Shown piece after piece: positions 1 through 8,288 of a stretch of DNA of 64,000 nucleotides. A program made the position numbers and the translations under genes. Source of the DNA: Lustribacter sp965277075. GTDB taxonomy: Bacteria; Vulcanimicrobiota; Vulcanimicrobiia; Vulcanimicrobiales; Vulcanimicrobiaceae. The stretch lies in assembly GCA_965277075.1 (NCBI GenBank), contig OZ255707.1:124001-188000 (forward strand), read 5' to 3'. The number at the start of each line of letters is the position of its first letter. Position 1 is the stretch's first letter. The notes below the pieces were generated by a model. It saw only the letters and a list, made by a program, of their open reading frames with translations, made no database searches and was not told the origin of the DNA.

Positions 1-1
1 G

Positions 2-541
2 CGTGTTCTCTACAAGGGCGGCGGCACGATCGTGAGCGGCAGCATGCAGGGACTGCGCGATAGTCTACGTGCGAACGCCCGGGCCGCCGCGAACGTAATC
101 GAATTCGGGATCGTGCCTGCTTCAACGCAGGTCGCGGCGGCATTGAAGCTCTCGCATGGGGCGCAGGTTCACCACGCCGTGCGGGTTTTTTCCGATCAGA
201 GCCGACTTCCGTACTCGCACCTCACCACGTTCGTACCGGCGAGGATCGGCGCGGCGTGGACACGAGCAGATTTGGAGCGTTTTTCCCTGGTCGCCTTGAT
301 CGAGCGTTCGGGGGCTACGATCGAATCCGCCGAGCAAATCATCACCGCGACGTTGGCCGATGCGGCGAGTGCCGTAGCGCTCGAAGTGTCGTTTGCAAGT
401 CCGTTGCTCCAGGTCGTTCGCACCGTCTTTGCCCCGAGCGGCGTCCCGGTCGAGTATTTGATCGCCCTGTATCCGCCGGGACGCTATCAGTACATCATGA
501 CCCTCAGCAACGACGGCGAGGAGGGGCGCTGGATCGTTTGA
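2..541 (+). CDS. GntR/HutC-family transcriptional regulator, 5' end outside window
   Basis: The reading frame is open from base 2, and its first residues (RVLYKGGGTIV) resemble the end of a GntR winged helix. The remaining ~165 residues match the UTRA effector-binding fold of the HutC subfamily: an alternating beta/alpha pattern ending in a strand with YPPGRYQYIM. The DNA-binding helix-turn-helix lies upstream of the window, so the start cannot be given; a GTG at 32 would give only the effector domain. It sits 77 bp before a plus-strand catabolic operon with a palindrome in the gap, so it probably senses a substrate or intermediate of that pathway. Family call fairly sure; ligand unknown. Confidence 0.8.
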   Translation, partial: RVLYKGGGTIVSGSMQGLRDSLRANARAAANVIEFGIVPASTQVAAALKLSHGAQVHHAVRVFSDQSRLPYSHLTTFVPARIGAAWTRADLERFSLVALIERSGATIESAEQIITATLADAASAVALEVSFASPLLQVVRTVFAPSGVPVEYLIALYPPGRYQYIMTLSNDGEEGRWIV

Positions 542-553
542 CAAGTGAAGACT

Positions 554-569
554 TAATGATATATCAATA
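554..569. promoter_or_regulatory. AT-rich palindrome, candidate GntR operator
   Basis: TAATGATATATCAATA has a perfect 10-base core (TGATATATCA), and 14 of 16 bases pair overall. It lies between the GntR stop (541) and the amidohydrolase start (619) and is the most AT-rich stretch of the area. Inference: operator for the upstream regulator, controlling the operon downstream. Confidence 0.5.
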
Positions 570-618
570 GGCCTACACAAACAGAGCCTCTTCGCGTCAT
601 CTCCTTGAGGAGCAGGTC

Positions 619-1746
619 GTGCACTATAAGTACATCTCGGCCGACAACCATTGCGATTCATGGTGGCTTCCCAAGAATCTATTCCAGGAGCGGCTGCCGG
701 AACGATTTCGCGACGCCGGGCCGCGCGTGATCGATGGTCCCGACGGCAGCTATTGGTTTTGGGAAGGCCAACGCCGCAAAGAATCCGCTGATGGTTCGAC
801 CAACGCCAAGATGCTCCAGCGCTTCTATCCGAAGGCGAATGTCGAGCCGGGCTCGTTGCCGCCCACGACGCCTCACATTCTGCTCGAGCATATGGATATG
901 GGGCACGTTTACGCCGCGGTCTTTTACAGCGATACGCGCAAATGGCCATTCGCCGATGCGGATCTTCGCATGGCGGTGACTCGCGTTTACAACGATTACG
1001 TTATGGAACTCAACGCGGAAGCACCTGATCGGCTCATGTTGCTGCCGCAGATTCCGACCTTCAACGCGGCCGCGGCAGCCGCTGAACTTCGCCGCCTGGT
1101 CGCACAGCGTGCGAAGGCCGTCGAGTTCCACGTCTTCGATCTCGAGACACCGATCTACAGCGGCGATTGGGATGAGACATTTGCTATCGCTGCCGACGCC
1201 GGTATACCGCTTTGCTTACATATCGGTGATGGTGCCGGCGTTCCGTATCCGCCGAATGAGCGCGGCTCTTCGTTCGCGCACTTCTCGATCGCGCCGTTTT
1301 CCATTGCGCGGTACATCCCGCAGTTCGTGTTCGCGGGGGCATTCGAACGTTGCCCGGCCCTCCAAGTCACCGTTGCCGAATGCCGCATCGGCTGGCTTCC
1401 GTTCCTTTTCAGCTGGATGGACCGTCAAGTTGAGATCCGTCCGCCGGATCCGACGATCAAACTCAGCCTCAAGCCCAGCGAGTACGTTCGCCGCAACATG
1501 ACGTTCACGTTCGAGGAAGATAAGCTGGGCGCAGAGATGATTAAGCATGATTGGTCGATGCTCAAAGATGTTGCGATCTGGGGTTCCGACTATCCGCACG
1601 AGCAAGGCACATGGCCTGACGCGACGGGTCTGTTGGATGAAATGCTGGCCGGCCTCACCTCCGACGAGAAGCGCTACATCACGTGTGATCATGCGGCAAA
1701 ACTTTTCAACGTCACTCTTCCGCAGGCGTCCGTCAGTTCGGTGTGA
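619..1746 (+). CDS. Amidohydrolase family protein (amidohydrolase_2 type)
   Basis: 375 residues. A metal-dependent TIM-barrel hydrolase/decarboxylase of the ACMSD-like amidohydrolase_2 group: an early D-N-H metal motif (ISADNHCD), a central histidine (LCLHIGDGAG) and the late aspartate motif WGSDYPHEQGTWPD. Such enzymes hydrolyse C-N bonds or decarboxylate aromatic/enol acids in the cytoplasm. The GTG start at 619 follows an AGGAG-like site (606-611). It is the first gene of an overlapping operon with ABM-like, RidA-like, ThDP decarboxylase, binding-protein, amidase and SDR genes, suggesting a step in catabolism of a carboxylated or amidated compound. Substrate not predictable from sequence. 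Confidence 0.85.
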   Translation: MHYKYISADNHCDSWWLPKNLFQERLPERFRDAGPRVIDGPDGSYWFWEGQRRKESADGSTNAKMLQRFYPKANVEPGSLPPTTPHILLEHMDMGHVYAAVFYSDTRKWPFADADLRMAVTRVYNDYVMELNAEAPDRLMLLPQIPTFNAAAAAAELRRLVAQRAKAVEFHVFDLETPIYSGDWDETFAIAADAGIPLCLHIGDGAGVPYPPNERGSSFAHFSIAPFSIARYIPQFVFAGAFERCPALQVTVAECRIGWLPFLFSWMDRQVEIRPPDPTIKLSLKPSEYVRRNMTFTFEEDKLGAEMIKHDWSMLKDVAIWGSDYPHEQGTWPDATGLLDEMLAGLTSDEKRYITCDHAAKLFNVTLPQASVSSV

Positions 1747-1768
1747 CCGGCATCGCGTGCGCGCGGAC

Positions 1769-2065
1769 ATGATTATCGTCATCGTTCATCACTGGTGTAA
1801 ACCCGGAATGATCGGCGCCGCGCGTCTGCGGATCGACGAGAACGGAGACTCGTCCGCCCAGGCGCCTGGCTTTTTGTTTCGCTACCGGCTTGAAAAGCAC
1901 GATGAGCCTGAACGCGTGTCCACGGTTTCGGGCTGGCAATCTCGCGACGACTACCAAGCTTGGAAGAGCGCGCGCAGCGCCGGCGAACAGAGGATCGCGG
2001 CCACGGACGCGTATGAGCGCTGGCTCAACGAAGTCTTCGAGGTGGAAGCCGTTCATGAGCGCTGA
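1769..2065 (+). CDS. Small ABM/EthD-like dimeric alpha-beta barrel protein
   Basis: 98 residues from ATG 1769. The pattern MIIVIVHHWCKPGM, then a C-terminal block with RVSTVSGWQSRDDYQAWK, resembles antibiotic-biosynthesis-monooxygenase/ferredoxin-like small domains, where the tryptophan before a helix ending in W is common. These proteins act as cofactor-free monooxygenases or small-molecule binding dimers. The longer open frame to 1547 overlaps the amidohydrolase and is not used. Its 3' end overlaps the next gene by 11 bases, so translation is probably coupled. Family call tentative; function unknown. Confidence 0.6.
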   Translation: MIIVIVHHWCKPGMIGAARLRIDENGDSSAQAPGFLFRYRLEKHDEPERVSTVSGWQSRDDYQAWKSARSAGEQRIAATDAYERWLNEVFEVEAVHER

Positions 2066-3227
2066 GTGGTCGCGCGAAATACTCGTCGATGACGAGCGCG
2101 GCCGCGGCATACCGGCCGTCGTCCGTTACGGACCGTACTACTTCGTCGCCGGCTCGGATGGCCACCGGCGGCTCACTGACGAACATATCGATCCGGTCCT
2201 CGCCGATAAGGCCGTCGAGCAATGCCGTAACTCCTATGGGCGTATCGCAGGTCGGCTCGAACGCGCCGGCGTGGCCGGCGATTGCGCCGTGTGGATTCAA
2301 AATTTTACCAGTGGCCAGCACTGGCGGCTCGAGCGCATGGCCCTCTGGCCCGAGTATTTCGGTGAAGAAAATCACCGGCGTGCAGTTAGCTTCGGCGCCC
2401 AGACGCGCATGCACGGGATTAATATGCTAACGTCAGTCGTGCTCGCCGTCGATTCGAGCGTCGAGCGCCGTGTGGCTGTTCCTCCGCCCGGACGAGGCCG
2501 CGCATCACGCTGCACACGTGTCGGCGACCTCACGTTCGTGATCGGCGTCCGTGGTTACGAGGACATCGTAACAAACGCACAGGCGCCGGAAGAAACCGAC
2601 GGAGCCTTCGACGTTCAGCTCGACTATTGCGTACGGGCGCTCGAATCGCATCTGCGTCATGACGACAACGATGTGGGGAATCTGGTGCGGGTCGACGCGA
2701 CGCTGCGTGCAGCCCGATTTGTTCCTGACTACGAACAGGGCGTCCGGCGGCACTTTTCCGACCGCATCCCGTTCGCTTCGTATGCGATCGGAACGCCGCT
2801 CGGTGGTCACGGCGAGCAAGAAGTTGGAGCCGTCGCCGCCGCGCCCGGCGTGCAACGATCGATCCGCTGGTCGGCCTTAGATCCGTCTCGGGCTGATTCG
2901 ACGAGCGCCGGCGGACTCATATTTGTGCGAACCGTTTCGGGCTGTCGAGACGAACGCACCGGGAGACTTCTGGCCGAGGTCTTCGGCGATCCGGTCGCCC
3001 AAGTGTATCAAGCAGTGGCAAATCTCGGGGCGCTCCTTGCCGATGCCGATTCGTCCTTGGACCGCTGCTTGCGGTTCGATGTGTTCCTACGTGACATTTA
3101 TGCGGAGGACATGATCATCGATACATTGCGCAGCGCGATGCACGGATCGCTCCCGGCTTTGTCCTTTATCGGGTCCGAACCACGCGATGGCGGTGAGCTC
3201 GAAATCGTCGCGATCGCCACCGCATGA
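2055..3227 (+). CDS. Tandem RidA/YjgF-like protein (two domains)
   Basis: 390 residues from ATG 2055. It appears to hold two YjgF/RidA-like halves (about 1-195 and 200-390): a strand reading YGPYYFVAGSDG then a helix with Y-GRIAGRLERAG in the first, and GGLIFVRTVSG followed by QVYQAVANLGALLADADSSL and RFDVFLRDIYAED in the second. RidA proteins hydrolyse reactive enamine/imine intermediates; fused divergent copies are often oligomeric accessory proteins. The usual substrate-binding arginine near the C-terminus is not obvious, so activity is uncertain. It overlaps both neighbours (11 and 4 bases) inside a catabolic operon. Confidence 0.7.
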   Translation: MSAEWSREILVDDERGRGIPAVVRYGPYYFVAGSDGHRRLTDEHIDPVLADKAVEQCRNSYGRIAGRLERAGVAGDCAVWIQNFTSGQHWRLERMALWPEYFGEENHRRAVSFGAQTRMHGINMLTSVVLAVDSSVERRVAVPPPGRGRASRCTRVGDLTFVIGVRGYEDIVTNAQAPEETDGAFDVQLDYCVRALESHLRHDDNDVGNLVRVDATLRAARFVPDYEQGVRRHFSDRIPFASYAIGTPLGGHGEQEVGAVAAAPGVQRSIRWSALDPSRADSTSAGGLIFVRTVSGCRDERTGRLLAEVFGDPVAQVYQAVANLGALLADADSSLDRCLRFDVFLRDIYAEDMIIDTLRSAMHGSLPALSFIGSEPRDGGELEIVAIATA

Positions 3228-3739
3228 ACGCCACCGCCGCGAGCGAAATCGACGGCTCCATTTTGGCCGCCGCGGTGCGCGCAATCGGGGCCAGCCACAT
3301 CATTTGCGTTCCGGACACGAACCTGCGTACGACCATCGCGGCCTTGCACGCCGACGGCGGTCCACGCTTCATCTACCCGTGCACGGAGGACGAAGCGATC
3401 GGGATCAACGCCGGGCTTTACATCACCGGCCACAAGCCGATGCTGCTCATCCAGAATAACGGCTTGTACGCGTGCATCAACACGCTCAAGGCGATGCCGC
3501 TCGACGCGCAGATACCAACCTTCTTCCTCATCGGTCAGTTCGGCCGCGATATCACGAAACCGGTCGAGGAGAATTCGCGCCGCGCCGTCAACCGGCTCGA
3601 GCCGACGTTGAGCGCGTGGAGCGTCCCGTACTACCGGATAGAAACAGCAGACGACATCGGTAAGGTGCAGCTCGCCTGGGACGAAGCGTGGGAAAGCCGC
3701 GGACCGACCGCTGCAATTGTCGGTGCGCCCACATGTTGA
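3224..3739 (+). CDS. ThDP-dependent decarboxylase, alpha (PYR-domain) subunit
   Basis: 171 residues. It corresponds to the N-terminal pyrimidine-binding domain of phosphonopyruvate/sulfopyruvate-decarboxylase-type enzymes encoded as a separate subunit. ICVPDTNLRTTIAAL begins the fold, and CTEDEAIGINAGLYITG holds the cofactor-activating glutamate (E54/E56). QNNGLYACINTLKAM matches the following conserved helix. It starts in an ATGA overlap with the RidA-like gene, and the next gene encodes the PP-binding half, so the pair should form one decarboxylase of a 2-oxoacid. Family call good; substrate (phosphonopyruvate, sulfopyruvate or other) cannot be decided. Confidence 0.82.
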   Translation: MNATAASEIDGSILAAAVRAIGASHIICVPDTNLRTTIAALHADGGPRFIYPCTEDEAIGINAGLYITGHKPMLLIQNNGLYACINTLKAMPLDAQIPTFFLIGQFGRDITKPVEENSRRAVNRLEPTLSAWSVPYYRIETADDIGKVQLAWDEAWESRGPTAAIVGAPTC

Positions 3740-4323
3740 GCACAGCGATGCAGAAGCTGGAGGCGATCGAGACGATCGCGAAACATCGCGGGGGCGCAAT
3801 CAGCGTCACGACGATGCAAGCGGCGTTTCCATGGCACGCCCGCGGGGAAACGGCGTCGCTCCATATCGAGGCGGTAGGATGCATGGGGAGTGCCGCATCA
3901 CTCGGGCTGGGTCTTGCCCTCGGGGCGCCCGACCGCCGCGTCATCGTCCTCGATGGCGACGGCAGCCTCTTGATGCAGCTCGGGTCGCTCGTGACCGTCG
4001 CGTCCCAGGCGCCCCCAAATCTGTTTCACTTCGTTTTCGCGAACGGCTCTTACGAGAGTTCCGGAAACCAGCCTCTCCCGGGCGCGGGGACGTTCGATCT
4101 CGTCGCGCTTGCACGAGCCGCCGGCTATCGGTACGCGGTCCGACTCGAGACCGCCGACGAACTCGACGGAGCATTACCGCTCCTGTTTGCCAACGGAGGC
4201 CCGACGTTTGTCGAACTGACAATCGCGCGCGACGATGCAAAGCCACAATGGGCGGGCGTTCCGATGGCGGAGATGGTTCGGAAGCTGCGCGACGATCTCG
4301 GGATCGAGAGAAAGGCCACGTAG
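3733..4323 (+). CDS. ThDP-dependent decarboxylase, beta (PP-domain) subunit
   Basis: 196 residues from ATG 3733, overlapping the alpha subunit by 7 bases; an ATG at 3688 is in frame but lies deep inside the preceding gene. The pyrophosphate/Mg site is seen as VLDGDGSLLMQLGSL (GDGS at 75-78), followed about 26 residues later by NGSYESSGNQ, which matches the N-G-x-Y variant of the ThDP motif in sulfopyruvate/phosphonopyruvate decarboxylases. Together with the previous gene it makes a complete split enzyme. Next to the amidohydrolase and amidase it probably acts on an oxoacid released from the imported substrate. Confidence 0.85.
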   Translation: MLSTAMQKLEAIETIAKHRGGAISVTTMQAAFPWHARGETASLHIEAVGCMGSAASLGLGLALGAPDRRVIVLDGDGSLLMQLGSLVTVASQAPPNLFHFVFANGSYESSGNQPLPGAGTFDLVALARAAGYRYAVRLETADELDGALPLLFANGGPTFVELTIARDDAKPQWAGVPMAEMVRKLRDDLGIERKAT

Positions 4324-4328
4324 CGCCA

Positions 4329-5270
4329 ATGAAGCGCGGAACCGTCCTCACACTTTCCACCTTGGCGGTCGCGTCGGCCTTGGTTCCGCGCGATGGACGT
4401 GCAGCGACGCCGATTCGCGTCGGTGCCGGTCCGGACGAAGACTTTGCAGAGGGCATGTATGCCGACGACATGCAGTTCTTTCGACAAGCGGGTTTGAATC
4501 CGGCCGTAACCATTATGTCGAGCGGCGCGGCGCTGTCGGCAGCGGTGCTTGGCGGATCCCTCGATGTCGCGACGACAAACATGGGATCGATCGCAAACGC
4601 CCACGCCCACGACGTGCCGCTCGTGCTGATCGCACCGGGTGCAATCTATTCGAACACCGAGCTGACGGCGGCGCTCGTTGTCGACAAAGCGTCGGCGATT
4701 CACTCCGCCGCGGACCTTCGCGGCAAGACCGTCGCTGTCTCTACGCTCAACACGCTCTACCATACCTCGGTGCGAAATTGGATCGATAAGAATGGCGGCG
4801 ATTCGACCGCGGTCTCCTTTGTCGAGATGCCGCTCTCAGCTCAACTGGCCGCGTTGCAGAGCCAACGCGTTGATGCCCTTGCTAGTGTCGAACCATGGCT
4901 TTCCCAAGCGAAGGAGGACGTCCGCGTTTTGGGCGACCCCTATAGCAGCGTCGCAAGCCGTTTCATGATCAGCTGCTGGGTTACGACCAAATCATGGGCG
5001 GACAATAATCGCGGAACGCTCGCCACATTCTTGAGCGTCATGCGTACGACCGCCGTGTGGGCCAATCGCAATCCCAAACTCACGGCACCGATCCTTGCGA
5101 AGTACTTCAAGGTCCCGTTGCCGATCGTGCAGTCGATCCCACGAACGCAAATGGGTATCCGGCTCGATCCGACGTTGATCCAACCGGTGATCGATATGGA
5201 GTATCGATACAAACTGATTCCCAAATCGTTTCTCGCAACAGATTTGTACGCGCAGAACCTACCGGCGTGA
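4329..5270 (+). CDS. NMT1/SsuA-like ABC transporter substrate-binding protein
   Basis: 313 residues from ATG 4329. A signal peptide (residues 1 to ~25, cleaved near GRAATP) is followed by the type-II periplasmic binding fold of taurine/NMT1-like proteins: VGAGPDEDFAEGMYADDMQFF, GGSLDVATTNMGSIANAHAHD, LRGKTVAVSTLN and the motif WIDKNGGDST near 150 shared by its paralogs in this window. It should bind a small organic anion or aromatic in the periplasm. It lies five bases after the decarboxylase and overlaps the amidase start by four. No permease or ATPase gene is adjacent, so the transporter partner must be elsewhere or absent. Confidence 0.88.
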   Translation: MKRGTVLTLSTLAVASALVPRDGRAATPIRVGAGPDEDFAEGMYADDMQFFRQAGLNPAVTIMSSGAALSAAVLGGSLDVATTNMGSIANAHAHDVPLVLIAPGAIYSNTELTAALVVDKASAIHSAADLRGKTVAVSTLNTLYHTSVRNWIDKNGGDSTAVSFVEMPLSAQLAALQSQRVDALASVEPWLSQAKEDVRVLGDPYSSVASRFMISCWVTTKSWADNNRGTLATFLSVMRTTAVWANRNPKLTAPILAKYFKVPLPIVQSIPRTQMGIRLDPTLIQPVIDMEYRYKLIPKSFLATDLYAQNLPA

Positions 5271-6709
5271 CGACGGGCGGCGACTTGTGGCGGCTGAGCG
5301 CGACCGAACTCCTGAGCGGCTATGCTGCGCGGCACTTCTCGCCGGTCGACGTCGTACGGGAAACGCTGCAGCGTATCGATCGAATGAACTCGGTACTCGG
5401 CGCGTTTCTGCTCGTCGATCCTGACGGCGCGCTCCGCGGCGCGCGCAAAGCGGAGGCGACCTGGCTCCAGTCGGGAGAGAAGCCGCTGCTGTGCGGCGTT
5501 CCGTCGCACGTCAAGGATACGATCGAGCTCGCCGGGTTTCCGACAACGTACGGATCGCTCGCATTTCGTGATAATGTGCGAAATGATGCTGAACTCGTAA
5601 AACGCCTGCGAGCCAGCGGCTCGATCATCCTCGGCAAAACGAACACGCCCGAATTTGCGCTTTCACCACGCACGGAGAACCGACTCGGTGCGCCGGCGGT
5701 GAATCCGTGGGATCTCACGCGGACGCCCGGCGGCTCGACCGGGGGCGGCGCTGCCGCCGTTGCTGCCGGGTTGGGACCGCTGTGTATCGGCACCGACTCC
5801 GCAGGTTCCGTGCGTCTACCAGCCGCCTATACGGGCGTTTTTGCGCTCAAGCCAAGTTTACAGCGAATTCCGTCGGTTCAACAATGGCGCGCGTCTCCGG
5901 CGCGTTCGCATAATGGGCCGATTACCCGCACGGTGCGCGATGCGGCGCTGTTGATGGAAGCGCTGGCCGGACCGCATCCCGGCGACCCGGATAGTTACCG
6001 CCACCCGTACGTCGACTACCGCGGCTTCGCCGGCGGAAACGTACGCGGAGCCCGGGTCGCGATCAACCGCGACTTCGGAAGCGATGTGCGTCTCGACGTC
6101 GATCAGGCGCGTGTCTTCACCCAAGCCGTCGAAATCGTTCGCGAACTCGGTTGCGACATCGTCGAAGCGAACCCGCCGACTCTCGACGGTGACGATCAAT
6201 TGCAACCCGGCGTCTGGGCGTATTCCGGCGATCACTATGCGGCAGCCGAGGCGCTCGTTCCGGATTTCTGGGCGAAGCACGCCGACGATCTTACGGAGTA
6301 TGCACGGCCGATCTACGCAGCCGGACGTACCGCTCTCGCCTGGCAATACCGGGGCATCCTCCGGCGTGATCGCGCCTACGGCGAACGGGTGCGGCAGTGG
6401 TTCGCCGACTATGACTTTCTGCTAACTCCCTGCGCGCCGGCGGCGCCGCTCAATGAGGTCGGTGAAACGCGGAACGACCGCACCGGGCAATTCCGTTTCC
6501 TGGCGCCGTTCAATCACGCGTACAACCCGGCGGCGGCGGTGCCGGTCGCCCGGAGCGCCGAAGGGCTGCCGCTCTCGGTGCAGGTCGTCGGCAAGCTCGG
6601 CGAAGACGTTGCGGTGCTACGTCTCGCGGCGCTGATGGAAGCATCAAACCCGTGGGCGAGCCGCTGGCCGGCCTTCGCCGAAACTCCGGCCCTTGCTGCC
6701 CTCAAATGA
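5267..6709 (+). CDS. Amidase signature family amidase
   Basis: 480 residues from a GTG at 5267 in a GTGA overlap with the binding-protein stop; the in-frame upstream extension to 5057 overlaps that gene and is rejected. The Ser-cisSer-Lys triad is complete: K83 in SHVKDTIEL, S157 in TPGGSTGGG, S181 in GTDSAGSVRLPA, with the spacing (74 and 24) of known amidases. It hydrolyses a carboxamide to acid plus ammonia in the cytoplasm. Together with the preceding binding protein and decarboxylase it suggests that the imported substrate is an amide or becomes one. The specific amide is unknown. Confidence 0.9.
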   Translation: MTTGGDLWRLSATELLSGYAARHFSPVDVVRETLQRIDRMNSVLGAFLLVDPDGALRGARKAEATWLQSGEKPLLCGVPSHVKDTIELAGFPTTYGSLAFRDNVRNDAELVKRLRASGSIILGKTNTPEFALSPRTENRLGAPAVNPWDLTRTPGGSTGGGAAAVAAGLGPLCIGTDSAGSVRLPAAYTGVFALKPSLQRIPSVQQWRASPARSHNGPITRTVRDAALLMEALAGPHPGDPDSYRHPYVDYRGFAGGNVRGARVAINRDFGSDVRLDVDQARVFTQAVEIVRELGCDIVEANPPTLDGDDQLQPGVWAYSGDHYAAAEALVPDFWAKHADDLTEYARPIYAAGRTALAWQYRGILRRDRAYGERVRQWFADYDFLLTPCAPAAPLNEVGETRNDRTGQFRFLAPFNHAYNPAAAVPVARSAEGLPLSVQVVGKLGEDVAVLRLAALMEASNPWASRWPAFAETPALAALK

Positions 6710-7593
6710 CCTCCGCCGAGCACCCTCTCCAGGGCCGCCGCGTTGCCCTAACCGGCGGTAATCGCGGGATCGGTTACGCCATGCTACAACGGCTCGTCGC
6801 GGACGGCGCTGCTGTCGCATTCTGTGCTCGTGAGGCCGCCGCGTGCGAGGCTGCGGCATCGGCGATACGAGCAGTTTGGCCCGATTCAAGCGTGCACGGT
6901 TTCGGCGCGGACGTCACCGATACGGTAGCGCTCGAAGCGTTTGCCCGCGGCGCGACCGAACGGCTGGGCGGCGTGGATTCGCTGGTTTGCAACTCAGGGA
7001 TTTGGGGCCCGAAGGGGCCGATGGAGCAGTTTTCGTTCGACGAATGGTTGCATGTGTTCGACGTCAACGTTCACGGCGTCGTCCGGACTATGCGCGCGTT
7101 TTTGCCGGCTCTACGCGCCGCCGGGGGCGGCCGCATCGTGCTCGTCGCCGGTGGCGGTGCGTATCAACCGTATCCGTACATCTCGGGCTACGCGGCGACG
7201 AAATCTGCGCTCGTGCGATTCGGTGAAAGCGTCGCCGAAGAACTACGGGAAGACGGCATCCTTCTCAACATGATGTTGCCCGGGCCGGTCAACACGGGGA
7301 TGGTCGATGAACTTCTGGCGGCTGGCCCGGAATTGCTCGGACCGAAGCGGTACGCCAAGGTCGTGCGGCAGCAGCAGGCCGGCGGCACACCACGGGAACA
7401 CGGCGCTGCCCTGTGCGCCTATCTGCTCTCCGACCGCATCGCCGGAATTACCGGCAAGCTGATAAGCGTCGCCGACCAGTGGGCGACACTCCACGAGAAC
7501 CGCGACCGCGTCATGCAGAGCGACGCATACACACTTCGCCGCATCACACCGAACGAAGATTCGGTAAGCACCGCCGGCATGGGGCGGCGCTGA
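6706..7593 (+). CDS. Short-chain dehydrogenase/reductase
   Basis: 295 residues from ATG 6706 (ATGA overlap with amidase); the frame extends upstream but that part lies in the amidase. A Rossmann glycine motif TGGNRGIG (16-23), the NSG motif (CNSGIWG, 96-102) and the catalytic pair Y162/K166 (YISGYAATKSA) are present. The serine normally about 13 residues before the tyrosine is replaced by a Gly-rich stretch (VAGGGAYQ), so the usual triad is incomplete; S160 might substitute. Last gene of the first operon, presumably an NAD(P)-dependent oxidation or reduction step. The C-terminal ~30 residues have no clear SDR counterpart. Confidence 0.85.
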   Translation: MTSAEHPLQGRRVALTGGNRGIGYAMLQRLVADGAAVAFCAREAAACEAAASAIRAVWPDSSVHGFGADVTDTVALEAFARGATERLGGVDSLVCNSGIWGPKGPMEQFSFDEWLHVFDVNVHGVVRTMRAFLPALRAAGGGRIVLVAGGGAYQPYPYISGYAATKSALVRFGESVAEELREDGILLNMMLPGPVNTGMVDELLAAGPELLGPKRYAKVVRQQQAGGTPREHGAALCAYLLSDRIAGITGKLISVADQWATLHENRDRVMQSDAYTLRRITPNEDSVSTAGMGRR

Positions 7594-7606
7594 TCATCTG
7601 GCGGCC

Positions 7607-7625
7607 TGTAGCACGGTGTGCTACA
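7607..7625. promoter_or_regulatory. Perfect palindrome over VapBC promoter
   Basis: Arms TGTAGCAC and GTGCTACA are separated by GGT. The right arm overlaps a -10-like TACACT (7622-7627), and the antitoxin ATG (7634) begins six bases after that box. This is where a toxin-antitoxin complex would bind to autorepress; the spacing predicts a leaderless or nearly leaderless mRNA. Confidence 0.65.
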
Positions 7626-7633
7626 CTCGGTCT

Positions 7634-7894
7634 ATGGCGCTCCCCAGAGAAATCAGTCAGCGCGAACTGCGAAACGAGAGTGGGGAAGTCATGCGGGCCC
7701 TCGATCGCGGCGAATCATTCATCCTCACTCGCAACGGCGTACCGGTTGCGACGCTCGCGCCCCTGCGTCGTGGACAGTTCACGAGGACGGCCGAAGCGAT
7801 CGAGGCCTTTCGCTCTGCGCCGCCCATTGATTACCAGCGCTTCCGAGACGACCTCGACGCCGCCGTGAACCAAGACCCTCGCCCACGTGCCTAG
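7634..7894 (+). CDS. Phd/YefM-type antitoxin (VapB role)
   Basis: 86 residues from ATG 7634; an upstream GTG at 7616 lies in the operator. The sequence EISQRELRNESGEVMRALD followed by GESFILTRNGVPVATLAPL is the typical Phd/YefM N-terminal DNA-binding fold, with an extended, charged C-terminus that would cover the toxin. Predicted to neutralise the PIN toxin encoded by the next gene, which it overlaps by eight bases. The perfect palindrome just upstream supports autoregulation. Confidence 0.85.
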   Translation: MALPREISQRELRNESGEVMRALDRGESFILTRNGVPVATLAPLRRGQFTRTAEAIEAFRSAPPIDYQRFRDDLDAAVNQDPRPRA

Positions 7895-8288
7895 GCATGC
7901 GCGCGGTTTAATCGACACGTCGATCGTGATCGACCTCGAGCGCATCGACGGAGATTTGCTTCCGACCGAAATCCGAATTGCAGCAATTACTCTGGCGGAG
8001 CTCGCCGCCGGTCCCCACGCGACGGATGATGTTGATGAGCGCGCCCGGCGCCAAGAGCGTCTTCAGCGCGTTGAAACGACGTTCAACGCTATCCCGTTCG
8101 ATCAAGAAGCGGCGCGAGCATATGGTCGTATTTACGCAGCTGCTTCTCGTGCCGGCAGACGTTCGCGAACTCGCTTCGCAGACTTTCTCATCGCGGCGAC
8201 AGCGATTGCTTCGGAATTACCGCTTTACACACGGAACGCTGTCGACTTCGCTCACGTCCGGCATATCCTTGAGGTGGTAGAGGTATGA
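7887..8288 (+). CDS. vapC: VapC-type PIN-domain ribonuclease toxin
   Basis: 133 residues from GTG 7887. PIN-domain acidic residues are in place: D10 (GLIDTSIVIDLE), E38 (ITLAELAAG), D99 (TRFADFLIAATA) and N117/D120 (TRNAVDF). VapC proteins are Mg-dependent RNases that cleave tRNA or rRNA and stop translation. It overlaps its antitoxin by eight bases, and its own stop codon overlaps the ATG of the ETF-QO gene (ATGA), which is unusual for a toxin and a respiratory gene. Family call strong; RNA target unknown. Confidence 0.88.
   Translation: MPRHARGLIDTSIVIDLERIDGDLLPTEIRIAAITLAELAAGPHATDDVDERARRQERLQRVETTFNAIPFDQEAARAYGRIYAAASRAGRRSRTRFADFLIAATAIASELPLYTRNAVDFAHVRHILEVVEV

Noticed and set aside
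122..949. 275-codon minus-strand open frame and similar long frames opposite genes (e.g. 15246-16589, 18547-20427, 28906-30027)
   Set aside because: They lie antisense to clearly recognised proteins, are Arg/Asp/Gly-rich low-information translations and arise from the high-GC codon pattern.
5057..5266. N-terminal 70-codon extension of the amidase
   Set aside because: It is fully inside the preceding binding-protein gene; the GTG at 5267 gives the normal amidase length and a GTGA overlap.
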